This document shows, one piece after another, positions 7,647-15,456 of a DNA stretch of 16,936 bases. Position numbers and translations under genes: made by a program. The DNA is from Bacteroidota bacterium (lineage in GTDB: Bacteria > Bacteroidota > Ignavibacteria > Ignavibacteriales > Ignavibacteriaceae). The stretch is taken from NCBI GenBank assembly GCA_023453665.1, contig JAEXTA010000066.1:1-16936 (forward strand), in the 5' to 3' direction. The notes under the pieces are model-generated. The model was not told the origin of the DNA. It saw nothing but the letters and a program-made list of their open reading frames with translations, and did no database searches. Every line of letters begins with the position of its first letter. Position 1 is the first letter of the stretch.

Positions 7647-9770
7647 TTATTTTAATAATAGAAGTTTATGAGTTGTGATCATTCCTTTATATATCCCTAA
7701 CATATAATAAATCCCCGATGCTACTTCTTTACTTTGTGAGTTCATTCCGTTCCAAATGAATGAATGAATACCTTTATCCAGGTATGAATTATTAATGGTG
7801 ATAATCTCTTCACCTAATATATTTACTATCATCAGCTTAGTGTCATTTCCTTCAGGAATAATGACATCAATTTTTGTTTCTAAATTAAATGGATTTGGGT
7901 AGTTACTGATTATTATTTCTTTGGATGAAGGAATAATGTTATCATCATTCACTTCAGATATTAACGTGTTGGTATAAAAATATAAACCTCCTTTTACATT
8001 TCCTACAAATAAATCGAGGTCAGTATCTCCGTCGATATCTACAAAACAAGGTGCAGTTTCTGAACCAAGATCAGTTTCGATAAAATTTTCTGTCTGAAGA
8101 TTCCATTCAGGTAATTGATTCGAACCGTCATTCCTGTAATATCTCAAATCACCATCCCGGTTTCCGGTAAATAGATCGTAGTCACCATCAATATCAAAGT
8201 CTATTAAATAAGGTGTGCTGTTATCACCAACATCTATGTTGGCAAAATAATCAGGGATCAGTTGAAAGAGGTGGGAATTGACATCACCTGAATTTCTGTA
8301 ATATGAAATTAACCCGTTAAACCTGCCAACGACAAGATCAAAGTCACCGTCATCATCAACGTCAATCAGTGCAGGTCTTGCATAAACACCAATATCAATT
8401 GTTCCTCCTGCATCATTCTGAAGTAACGAATCAAACACATAATTTGGTGAAGTGTTTGAACCTGTATTCCGGTACAAAGAAATTGTTCCGTTAAAATTTC
8501 CTATCAACAAATCCGCATCCCCATCACCATCAATATCTCCGAATGCGGGTGCAAGCGACAATTCACCTTGAATATCAAAGTAAGAACTGTCTCTGAGCAT
8601 AAACTCAGGTAATGATTGTGTGCCGATGTTTTCAAAAAAGAAGACAGAACCGTTAGGATTACTTGCACTTCCGATAAATAAATCCTTATCTCCGTCATCG
8701 TCAATATCGAAATAAACCGGAACGCTTTGATTACCAACATCCAGAGTTTTAATAAAATTTTCTGTCACTTTTGAAAAGTCCGGATTTGAAGCGGTTCCGT
8801 TATTTTTATAATAAATTAAAGATTGGGGGACAGTCGGATCATAAAGCACAGATACAAACAGATCAAGATCGTTATCATCATCAATATCAACAAACCTGGG
8901 CATATTAAATCCGCTTGTTATCAGGCTGTCTGCATTTGGCGGGTATCTTAATAGATCAACTGTTAAGTCAGGAACTTGTTGTGTGCCAATATTTTTTAAG
9001 AAATACAGGCTTTGACTGAAGAAATCTCCCCAGAATAAATCAAGATCACCATCATTATCTATATCAGCAAAATCAAGCGAACTTGCACCGTGCAGATTAT
9101 CTCCGGCACTGGTAGATATTATGAGAATATCCTGCCAGAAAGTTGTAATGAATTTAAAGTTAAAAAAGTTTGAGTTTCCGATATTCTCGTAATACGTAAG
9201 TGTACCCGCTGAATTACCTGAAACAAAATCAAAGTCACCATCTCCATCTACATCTTCAAAAAGCGGATTACATCCGAACTCGCTGAACATGAAATCATTA
9301 TCGCTGTCACGCAGAGTATCTTCTTCAGGAACAAAAGAAGGAAAACCGATTGATCCGGCATTCCTGTAAAATGAAATATAATTAGCAGAACCAGATGTAA
9401 ATAAGTCCGGGTCGCCATCATTATCGATGTCAACAAAATAGAACCAGCCGTTAATGGATACCCCGGAAATAGTATCAAGCGAATATTCGAATTCAGGATT
9501 AAATCTGTCACCTGTATTTTTATACCAGCCGAAAGTTCCATCACTATCGAGATATACTAAATCATTATCGTTATCAGCATCTATATCAATGAAGAAAAAT
9601 TCAGGGTTATTCATTCCGCCAGAGAATGTATTTTTAATCGGTCCGGAATCATCAGAGAAGGGGATAGAAGTAAGTTCTCTTTTAAAATTTTGGGCGCACA
9701 AATCCTGCACTGTTATAATAAAGATAATCAGTACTGATAGTAGAATTATTCTGTAATCTGATAAAGGCAA
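7647..9770 (-). CDS. FG-GAP/VCBS-repeat secreted protein with T9SS sorting domain, TTG start
   Basis: A 707-residue secreted protein. The signal peptide is hydrophobic (IILLSVLIIFIITV) and ends near LCAQ (residue 27). Ten aspartate-rich calcium-loop motifs of the form D-x-D-x-D-G-D-x-D-L recur about every 52-63 residues (near residues 62, 114, 173, 236, 295, 355, 412, 470, 524 and 578). Most are followed by a glycine turn and a tyrosine-rich strand ending Y-x-N-x-G; this is the FG-GAP/VCBS propeller pattern, enough for one and a half seven-bladed propellers or an open array. A T9SS tail starts with YPNPFN (624-629) and ends LLLLK. The open frame is closed by a TGA two codons upstream, and no ATG is available before the signal peptide, so TTG at 9770 is the most likely start; it overlaps rsmD by 25 bases with GGTGA just upstream, which suggests translational coupling. 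Probable role: adhesion or a structural surface protein. Confidence 0.85.
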   Translation of the reverse strand: MPLSDYRIILLSVLIIFIITVQDLCAQNFKRELTSIPFSDDSGPIKNTFSGGMNNPEFFFIDIDADNDNDLVYLDSDGTFGWYKNTGDRFNPEFEYSLDTISGVSINGWFYFVDIDNDGDPDLFTSGSANYISFYRNAGSIGFPSFVPEEDTLRDSDNDFMFSEFGCNPLFEDVDGDGDFDFVSGNSAGTLTYYENIGNSNFFNFKFITTFWQDILIISTSAGDNLHGASSLDFADIDNDGDLDLFWGDFFSQSLYFLKNIGTQQVPDLTVDLLRYPPNADSLITSGFNMPRFVDIDDDNDLDLFVSVLYDPTVPQSLIYYKNNGTASNPDFSKVTENFIKTLDVGNQSVPVYFDIDDDGDKDLFIGSASNPNGSVFFFENIGTQSLPEFMLRDSSYFDIQGELSLAPAFGDIDGDGDADLLIGNFNGTISLYRNTGSNTSPNYVFDSLLQNDAGGTIDIGVYARPALIDVDDDGDFDLVVGRFNGLISYYRNSGDVNSHLFQLIPDYFANIDVGDNSTPYLIDFDIDGDYDLFTGNRDGDLRYYRNDGSNQLPEWNLQTENFIETDLGSETAPCFVDIDGDTDLDLFVGNVKGGLYFYTNTLISEVNDDNIIPSSKEIIISNYPNPFNLETKIDVIIPEGNDTKLMIVNILGEEIITINNSYLDKGIHSFIWNGMNSQSKEVASGIYYMLGIYKGMITTHKLLLLK

Positions 9771-10297
9771 GCATCACCAACTATTTTGAACGGTTCTGTT
9801 TTAAATTGCTGTATATCTTTTTCTCTGGTTTGTATTGATCTTTCAATTACCATCAATCCTTCTTCGTCAAGGTATTTATTCATTAAAACAGATTCAACAG
9901 CTTTGTAAATATCTTCTTTGAAGAATGGCGGATCAGCAAGTATAAGATTATATTTTTGTGCAGCGGGTTGTTTTAAGAATGTTGTTACTTCCATATTGAA
10001 TACTCTGGCTGAAGAAGTAATATCAAGTGAAGCAATATTCTCAATAAGATTGTTATAAATAAATTTATCTCTTTCAACAAAATGAACTTCTGAAGCACCC
10101 CGGCTTATACATTCCAAACCAATAGAACCTGAACCAGAATACAGATCAAGTACTTTTATCCCCTCAAAATCTATTCTGTTATTTAAAAGATTAAATAATG
10201 TTTCTCTTACCCGGTCAGTCATAGGTCTTATTTTATCTGACTGCGGAACTTTTATAAAGCGACCTTTAAATTCACCGGAGATGATTCTCATTCGCAT
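9746..10297 (-). CDS. rsmD: 16S rRNA (guanine-966 N2)-methyltransferase
   Basis: RsmD uses S-adenosylmethionine to methylate N2 of G966 in 16S rRNA of the small ribosomal subunit. The 183-residue protein is full length with the family's N-terminal RIISGEFKGR, then RPMTDRVRETLFN (24-36), SAM-binding motif I DLYSGSGSIGLE (51-62), the acidic motif II region HFVERD (72-77) and the catalytic DPPF (122-125). Two ATG codons two residues apart could start it (10297 or 10291); both fit. It lies 29 bases after the PilM-like gene. Its usual downstream neighbour coaD is displaced by four exported-protein genes, the first of which starts inside the rsmD 3' end. Confidence 0.95.
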   Translation of the reverse strand: MRMRIISGEFKGRFIKVPQSDKIRPMTDRVRETLFNLLNNRIDFEGIKVLDLYSGSGSIGLECISRGASEVHFVERDKFIYNNLIENIASLDITSSARVFNMEVTTFLKQPAAQKYNLILADPPFFKEDIYKAVESVLMNKYLDEEGLMVIERSIQTREKDIQQFKTEPFKIVGDACLYQITE

Positions 10298-10326
10298 ATA
10301 AAAAAAAATATTAAGTTAAAAAGGTA

Positions 10327-11250
10327 TCAGGCTGTTCTGTAAGCTATTCCAGCCGCGGATGCAAAAGAATTAAATCTTTCACTTTGAAAATTAAATCCTG
10401 AGGAATTATTCTCAATGCGAAAATTTATAAACGGGTTTAATTTTATCAGTTTAATATTTATTGCAGTTGATAGTGATGCAACAAAACCGTCGGTAACATC
10501 ATCACCAAATACAAAAACATTCCCGATGTCACCGGCACTTATTTTAAGTAATTTATTTTGGGAAACGTCATTCTTTATAATTTCACTTACCTGGCTGATC
10601 GAATCAAATCGTAATACTCGGAACGAAAGTAAGTTCCCGTTATATGTGTACATCACCGAAAGGTTTGAGTTGGAAATAAATAAGCTTAGTTGTATTGAAT
10701 CACTTTCAGGTGTAACCGGCGGTATTGTTCGTTCACAGGCAAAATGTATGTTATCAATGAATCTGAGTTTTAGTTTATTTATTTCACAAAATGAATTAAC
10801 AATTCCGATGTATTTTCTGTTTATGGCAGAGACAATTGCAGTGGGTTGATCACAAAAACTGTTAACCGGAATTTCAATAAACCGGAATACCATCTCATCA
10901 GGATTAATGAATGGATATGCTGTAGTTAATTCCCATTTTAACTGATCAGTCATTTCACTGTGTAAAAGAGAATTGTCAACAGGTGTTTGTAAAAAATAAA
11001 ATAAGTCGAGCGGGAGGCTGAAGGAAACGGATTTACTCTTTAAAGGTTTACGGATCAGGATTTCATTAAAAGCGCCCTGCAAAAGGGCGCTTAATTTTGT
11101 TGTTTTTTCGTTTTGAAAGTTCAGTGGTTCTGTATAATAAGCTTCATCAAAATTTGATATCGAACTGTGATCATCATTCAAACTTATTTCAACAAGTTGT
11201 AACCTTGTTGCTGAAACAGATATACCGGCCTGATTTTCAAATACATTCAT
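10327..11250 (-). CDS. PilM-like protein, probable pseudo-ATPase
   Basis: A 307-residue predicted cytoplasmic protein whose pattern follows the type IV pilus assembly protein PilM (actin/FtsA fold) along its length: an N-terminal GISVSATRLQLVEIS strand pair, then FSLPLDLFYF, then LKWELTTAYPFINPDEMVF, which corresponds to the 'E-x-x-x-Y-I-P-F' block of PilM, then VSAINRKYIGIVNSF and a C-terminal KLNPFINFRI plus FASAAGIAYR, equivalent to the 'NPF...VA-x-GLALR' ending. The nucleotide-binding residues are poor: the phosphate-loop block normally like DIG-x-x-x-T reads LFISNSNLS, and the GG-rich adenosine loop reads FGDD. It may therefore be a non-hydrolysing scaffold, as the cytoplasmic domain of GspL is. 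It lies nine bases after the pilin-like gene and 29 before rsmD. The assignment rests on my reading of the motifs, not on a profile search. Confidence 0.6.
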   Translation of the reverse strand: MNVFENQAGISVSATRLQLVEISLNDDHSSISNFDEAYYTEPLNFQNEKTTKLSALLQGAFNEILIRKPLKSKSVSFSLPLDLFYFLQTPVDNSLLHSEMTDQLKWELTTAYPFINPDEMVFRFIEIPVNSFCDQPTAIVSAINRKYIGIVNSFCEINKLKLRFIDNIHFACERTIPPVTPESDSIQLSLFISNSNLSVMYTYNGNLLSFRVLRFDSISQVSEIIKNDVSQNKLLKISAGDIGNVFVFGDDVTDGFVASLSTAINIKLIKLNPFINFRIENNSSGFNFQSERFNSFASAAGIAYRTA

Positions 11251-11259
11251 CCTTATTGA

Positions 11260-11853
11260 TTAATCCCAGGATGCAGTGTTCTTTTTAGCTGTGTTATTCA
11301 GGTCACCAACTGTGCCATAACCATCCGGATCTTCAATATAGTATGTTGATCCGATGACAATAGATGAATCAACTCTTAGAACTTTTCCGCTTGGTGTTAC
11401 AACTGTGTCAACATCCGTACTTGTATCAACCTGGACAATATAAAATTTGCCTGATTTGGGAGTTCTTATAATGCTGTCAACATTGAAAGCAAGTTTAGCA
11501 AAGTTTTTATCAAGAAGAGGTTTAAATGGATCAGAAGAACGAAGATAGATCGAATCACCGCCGATACGAACTGAATCTACAGCTTTTCTTATACTATCTA
11601 CAGTTGGATCAAATTTTACAAAAGCTACAAGACTGTCAAGATTATCTGTGAACGTACCATATTTTTTCTGCCATAAAATCTCAGCTTCAATAAGATTTTT
11701 CATTCTTAATCTTGATTCGGTCTTATTATATTTTTCTTCAACAACAATTTCTTTAGGGTCAAGTATTGCAACTTTAACTAAAAGAACAATTAAAACTACT
11801 ATTACAGTATATAAACCCGCATGAATATACCAGGGTTCGGTTTTAGAAGTCAT
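11260..11853 (-). CDS. Membrane-anchored pilin-like protein of unknown function
   Basis: A 197-residue protein with one N-terminal transmembrane helix (about residues 11-30, HAGLYTVIVVLIVLLVKVAI) and a periplasmic remainder. After the helix comes a charged helical stretch and the sentence LIEAEILWQKKYGTFTDNLD (about residues 53-72), which resembles the 'A-x-x-x-Y-x-x-x-x-G-x-Y-P-x-x-L' helix-to-sheet junction of type IV pilins and pseudopilins. There is no prepilin peptidase site (no G|F-T-L-x-E motif), so it is not processed as a pilin; its topology is rather that of PilN/GspM-type inner-membrane partners. The C-terminal half is rich in D, V, S and T. It starts 27 bases after the ComEA-like gene and ends nine bases before the PilM-like gene, with GGAGG-like sequence before its ATG, so the three are co-expressed. 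No characterised homologue is recognised. Confidence 0.7.
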   Translation of the reverse strand: MTSKTEPWYIHAGLYTVIVVLIVLLVKVAILDPKEIVVEEKYNKTESRLRMKNLIEAEILWQKKYGTFTDNLDSLVAFVKFDPTVDSIRKAVDSVRIGGDSIYLRSSDPFKPLLDKNFAKLAFNVDSIIRTPKSGKFYIVQVDTSTDVDTVVTPSGKVLRVDSSIVIGSTYYIEDPDGYGTVGDLNNTAKKNTASWD

Positions 11854-11880
11854 CTTTCCTCCGGAGCGATAAAAAATTTT

Positions 11881-12381
11881 TTAGTGTTCAACGAAAATAA
11901 ACTTTTTAATTTTATTAAACTTAGAATTACCGATTCCTTTTACGTCGAGAAGTTCATTGATGTTCCTGAACTTTCCCCTTTGTTCCCTCAGTTCCAAGAT
12001 ATTTTTTGCTGTTTTTTCACCAATTCCGGGAAGTGTTTTCAACATTTCCATATCAGCTTTATTAATATCTATACTTCTCTCTTCGGGAAGTATTTTCGGC
12101 TCAGTTTTTTCAAAATTTCTTGCGTTAAAATCCAAAACTTCTTGCTTATAGTCAACATCATTATTTGCAATTTCTTTGCCCGATTGTATTGAATCACGTT
12201 GAGCATACGTGTTGAAAAGACTATCCTGATACGAATAATCAAAGTTCTTATATTCGCTGACAGAGTTGCTGTCAGAAATAAACTTTAAAGTCATTCCTGA
12301 AAAAAGGGTGGCGATGACAAACACTATTACCCTTAACTCAGTTAAAGTAATATTCAGCTTACGGCTAAGCTTATTAAACAT
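11881..12381 (-). CDS. ComEA-like helix-hairpin-helix DNA-binding membrane protein
   Basis: A 166-residue protein with an N-terminal transmembrane segment (about 17-35, RVIVFVIATLFSGMTLKFI), a polar linker and a C-terminal double helix-hairpin-helix domain: DINKADMEMLKTLPGIGEKT (residues 105-124) and LLDVKGIGNSKFNKIKKF (144-161). This is the architecture of ComEA, the periplasmic DNA receptor that draws double-stranded DNA in during natural transformation. The HhH loops P-G-I-G and K-G-I-G bind the phosphate backbone. In many Bacteroidota this family is annotated only as helix-hairpin-helix protein; the context with a pilin-like and a PilM-like protein strengthens a link with DNA uptake or a pilus-type machine. 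It lies 77 bases after dnaJ, with a hairpin in the gap. Confidence 0.82.
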   Translation of the reverse strand: MFNKLSRKLNITLTELRVIVFVIATLFSGMTLKFISDSNSVSEYKNFDYSYQDSLFNTYAQRDSIQSGKEIANNDVDYKQEVLDFNARNFEKTEPKILPEERSIDINKADMEMLKTLPGIGEKTAKNILELREQRGKFRNINELLDVKGIGNSKFNKIKKFIFVEH

Positions 12382-12417
12382 ATTTTTTATTGTTGATTAA
12401 ACCGGAATGTACTTAAT

Positions 12418-12441
12418 GGATCAGTAGCAGCCTGCTGATCC
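12418..12441 (-). other. Stem-loop between dnaJ and the ComEA-like gene, no T tract
   Basis: Bases 12418-12441 form a 10-bp inverted repeat (ggatcagtag with ctgctgatcc, one G.T wobble) around a 4-base loop. On the - strand the hairpin is followed by attaagtac rather than T, so it is not a standard intrinsic terminator. It may be a factor-dependent terminator, an mRNA end or processing signal, or an attenuator that uncouples the chaperone genes from the downstream module. Confidence 0.6.
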
Positions 12442-12458
12442 ACTTAACTCTGTTCTGA

Positions 12459-13604
12459 CTATAAACCGAATCTCTTGAAGAATTTTTTATCATCACTATC
12501 AGCAGCAAGTTTAAAATTAGGGGAAGAGGCAAGCTGCTTAAGTAATTCTTTTTCTTTCGAACTTATCTTTTTAGGGACACTGATATTTATCCGCACTATC
12601 TGGTCACCATTGCCTGACTGGTTAAGATGTTTAATTCCTTTGTCTCTCATCTTAAGAAGTTTTCCCGGTTGTGTACCTGCATCTATCTTCAACCTTGCTT
12701 TGCCGGTAAGCGTGGGCACATCAACTTCAGCACCAAGAACTGCATCAGGGTATGTAATGAACAGATCATAAACAATATCATCACCTTCACGAACAAAGTA
12801 TTCGTGAGGTGTTTCCTGGAAAATAACAATAATATCTCCCGGGCTTCCGCCTCTTTTACCAACATTACCTTCACCGCGCATGGTCATATAACTTCCTTCG
12901 TGAACACCACCGGGTACATCTATTTTAATGGTAACTTCATCCTGAACTCTTCCGTCACCCGAACATTTTTTGCATGGGGTGTCAACTACAGTACCTTCAC
13001 CGTTACAGTTATTACAGGTTGTTATGTTGACAAACTGTCCGAACACAGATCGTGATACCTGTTTTATTTCACCCGTTCCCTGGCAAACAGGACAGGTTTT
13101 TGTTGATGAACCGGCTTCAGCGCCGTTGCCGTTACATTGTGAACAGCGTACAAATTTTTTGATTTTAATTTTCTTCGAAACACCGGCGGCAATTTCTTCT
13201 AAAGTAAGTTTTAGTGTAACTCTCAAATCTGATCCGGGGGTTCCTGTACTCCTTCTGCGTCCCCTTGAACGCTGCTGTCCACCGAAGAAATCATCAAACA
13301 TAGAAGATCCGCCGAAGATATCTGAGAAGTGTGAGAAGATGTCATTCACATTATTAAATCCCTGCGAGCCAAATCCTCCTCTTACACCGTCGTGACCATA
13401 CCTGTCGTAATTAGCTTTCTTCTCATCATCATTAAGAACCTCATAGGCTTCTGCTGCTTCTTTAAATTTTTCTTCAGCCGATTTATCATCAGGATTCCGG
13501 TCAGGATGATACTGCATTGCAAGTTTACGGTAAGCTTTTTTCAGATCTTCTTTAGAAGCGTTTCTGTCAACACCGAGCACTTCATAGTAATCTCTTTTTG
13601 CCAT
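12459..13604 (-). CDS. dnaJ: Chaperone DnaJ (Hsp40, type I)
   Basis: DnaJ delivers unfolded substrates to DnaK and stimulates its ATPase. The 381-residue protein has the full type I layout: J domain (about 4-70) with the essential HPD at 33-35, a G/F-rich linker (about 73-110) with repeated FGG/GF, four zinc-binding C-x-x-C-x-G-x-G repeats (CSQCNGNG 154-161, CPVCQGTG 171-178, CNNCNGEG 197-204, CKKCSGDG 211-218) and a C-terminal substrate-binding domain. The start lies two bases after the grpE stop, so translation is coupled; GGTGAG within the end of grpE can serve as ribosome binding site. It is the third gene of the hrcA-grpE-dnaJ cluster; dnaK is not in the window. Confidence 0.97.
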   Translation of the reverse strand: MAKRDYYEVLGVDRNASKEDLKKAYRKLAMQYHPDRNPDDKSAEEKFKEAAEAYEVLNDDEKKANYDRYGHDGVRGGFGSQGFNNVNDIFSHFSDIFGGSSMFDDFFGGQQRSRGRRRSTGTPGSDLRVTLKLTLEEIAAGVSKKIKIKKFVRCSQCNGNGAEAGSSTKTCPVCQGTGEIKQVSRSVFGQFVNITTCNNCNGEGTVVDTPCKKCSGDGRVQDEVTIKIDVPGGVHEGSYMTMRGEGNVGKRGGSPGDIIVIFQETPHEYFVREGDDIVYDLFITYPDAVLGAEVDVPTLTGKARLKIDAGTQPGKLLKMRDKGIKHLNQSGNGDQIVRINISVPKKISSKEKELLKQLASSPNFKLAADSDDKKFFKRFGL

Positions 13605-13606
13605 AA

Positions 13607-14251
13607 TTATTGCTCACCTGCAGTATTGTTTTCTGAATTTTTCGAAGAGTCTATTATTTCATGTTCTGAAGTATCCTCGCTCACAATTACTTTTGAATGC
13701 CTTATAACTTTATCCTTGTAGAGATATCCCTTTTCAACTTCATCTAAAACAGTGTGAGGCTCAACTCCTTCTGCTTTTCGCTGGAGTATTGCTTCGTGCA
13801 ACTGCACATCGAATGGTTTACCGACAGCATCTATCTTCCTGATTTCGTGCTCATTCAGAATTTTCATTAATTTATCATACACTAACTTGATTCCTTCTTT
13901 CAAAGGAACTATATCTTTTGCCGAATCGAAATGCTGAATAGACCTTTCAAAATCATCAACCACTGTAAGCAGGTTAGTTATGAATGATTCACCATCATAC
14001 TTAAGAAGGTTAAGTTGATTAACTTCTGTACGCCGTTTAAAGTTCTGAAATTCTGCCGCCTGCCTGAGCAGTTTATCTTTATACTCGGCTAATTCTTTTT
14101 CAAGTTTATTAATTTTTTCAACAGTATCATCTGTTTTTATTTCGAATGATTCACTGTTGTTTAATTTTTCATTTGATTCTTTTTCTGCTGAATTATCATT
14201 GACTGTATTTTTATCATCGTTAATCTTTTCATTTTTATTTTTGTCGTTCAT
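13607..14251 (-). CDS. grpE: Nucleotide exchange factor GrpE
   Basis: GrpE promotes ADP release from DnaK. The 214-residue protein has a long N-terminal acidic/lysine/asparagine-rich disordered stretch (about 1-45), a long coiled-coil dimer helix (about 45-110, with KLEKELAEYKDKLLRQAAEF and FKRR) and the C-terminal beta domain with the family signature GKPFDVQLHEAI and KGYLYKDKVIRHSKVIV. The N-terminal extension is low-complexity but common in this family. AAGGAG lies 13 bases before the ATG, overlapping the end region of hrcA. Spacings are 19 bases from hrcA and two bases to dnaJ. Confidence 0.96.
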   Translation of the reverse strand: MNDKNKNEKINDDKNTVNDNSAEKESNEKLNNSESFEIKTDDTVEKINKLEKELAEYKDKLLRQAAEFQNFKRRTEVNQLNLLKYDGESFITNLLTVVDDFERSIQHFDSAKDIVPLKEGIKLVYDKLMKILNEHEIRKIDAVGKPFDVQLHEAILQRKAEGVEPHTVLDEVEKGYLYKDKVIRHSKVIVSEDTSEHEIIDSSKNSENNTAGEQ

Positions 14252-14270
14252 ATAATAATTAATTCTCCTT

Positions 14271-15320
14271 CTACTTTGAATTTGTATTTGTTAATAATTC
14301 GGATAACATCTTAGCTACATAGTCAACTATTGCGACAACACGGGGGTATTCCATTCGCTTTGGACCAATAATACCAAGTGTACCCGAAGTTTCACCTAAA
14401 GAATATTCTTTACTTATAAAACTGTAATCTTTTAATTTCTGATCTTCATTTTCACTGCCTATCGAAATAAATACCTGGTCTGAAACCATCTCACCTGATT
14501 TTTCAAGAATATGAATGATTATATCCTTGTCCTCAATTAATTCTATGATACTCTGGAATCTTTCAGGATCTTCAAACTCAGGTTGTTTGATCACATTTTT
14601 TGCTCCGGTAATTAATAACCTGTCATTCTGCTTAAAGTCTTTAAATATTTTATCAACAGAATCAACGAAGAGCCTGATAATTGCTTTATGATCATCAATT
14701 ACATCGCGGAAACGTTCACCAAATGTCAAACGTATCTGGCTGAAAGTAAGTCCGGCTAACCGTTCATTCAATAAATTCTGAACATCCTCAATAAGTGAAG
14801 GTTTTATTTCTGAATTAAGTTCAAGCGTAATTGTTTTTACCAAACCGGATTTAATACTGATAACAACTAAAATACGTGTAGATGACAGGCTTACAAGCTG
14901 AAGCTTTTCAAGTATTCCGGAATCAAGCCGCGGATAGGTAACGCATGCTATCTGTTTAGTGATCCGGCTTAACAACCCTGTTGTAAGGTTTAGAATTTCA
15001 TCAGGTTCTTTTTTATCAATTTCAAGACTGCTGTTAATTATTTCCCGTTCAGCTTCATCAGGACTTTTAATATCCATCAATGAGTCAACATAAAACCTGT
15101 ATCCTTTATCAGTAGGAATTCTTCCCGCAGAAGTATGCGGATGATTTATATAACCGGATTCTTCCAGGTTGGACATAATATTCCTGACAGTCGCAGGTGA
15201 AAACCCGAGATCAAATTTTTTAACAATATTGCGCGAACCAACCGGTGCAGCAGTAAGAATAAACTGATGCACAATTGATCTCAAAATACTCTTCTCTCTG
15301 TCGTTTAATTCAGTTATCAT
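14271..15320 (-). CDS. hrcA: Heat-inducible transcription repressor HrcA
   Basis: HrcA represses chaperone operons, classically by binding CIRCE (an inverted repeat around TTAGCACTC). The 349-residue protein has the N-terminal winged-helix with the family hallmarks SRNIVKKFDLGFSPATVRNI (about residues 29-48), MSNLEESGYI and HTSAGRIPTDKGYRFYVD, followed by the GAF-like regulatory domain and the C-terminal GIIGPKRMEYPRVVAIVDYV. No Shine-Dalgarno sequence is visible; the 5' leader is A/T rich. It heads the hrcA-grpE-dnaJ operon. I found no CIRCE-like repeat upstream, so either the operator is diverged, lies elsewhere, or HrcA acts mainly on other chaperone genes. Confidence 0.96.
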   Translation of the reverse strand: MITELNDREKSILRSIVHQFILTAAPVGSRNIVKKFDLGFSPATVRNIMSNLEESGYINHPHTSAGRIPTDKGYRFYVDSLMDIKSPDEAEREIINSSLEIDKKEPDEILNLTTGLLSRITKQIACVTYPRLDSGILEKLQLVSLSSTRILVVISIKSGLVKTITLELNSEIKPSLIEDVQNLLNERLAGLTFSQIRLTFGERFRDVIDDHKAIIRLFVDSVDKIFKDFKQNDRLLITGAKNVIKQPEFEDPERFQSIIELIEDKDIIIHILEKSGEMVSDQVFISIGSENEDQKLKDYSFISKEYSLGETSGTLGIIGPKRMEYPRVVAIVDYVAKMLSELLTNTNSK

Positions 15321-15352
15321 AAAAAATCAGTACAAAAAGATAAATTTCGTCG

Positions 15353-15360
15353 CAAATATA
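15353..15360 (-). promoter_or_regulatory. Candidate promoter -7 element for hrcA-grpE-dnaJ
   Basis: On the - strand these bases read TATATTTG, an exact match to the Bacteroidota -7 consensus TAnnTTTG, 32 bases upstream of the hrcA start codon. No good TTTG -33 partner is visible at the normal 19-21 base distance, so the call rests on the -7 element and its position. Confidence 0.45.
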
Positions 15361-15456
15361 TCAAATATTAGTGAATTTTTAAGCGCATGAATTTGGTGTA
15401 ATCAGCAATGTCAGGCTACATGACATAAGATGAAATTTTTTATTAATGGTTACAAA

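Noticed and set aside
7990..9590. Aspartate-rich repeats in the FG-GAP gene considered as a DNA-level tandem repeat
   Set aside because: The repetition is at protein level (calcium-loop motifs about 52-63 residues apart); the DNA between units is diverged, so no recombination-active repeat is claimed.
12627..13395. Long + strand open frames antisense to dnaJ (up to 142 codons)
   Set aside because: They mirror the strong codon bias of dnaJ, whose protein is unambiguous; no independent support.
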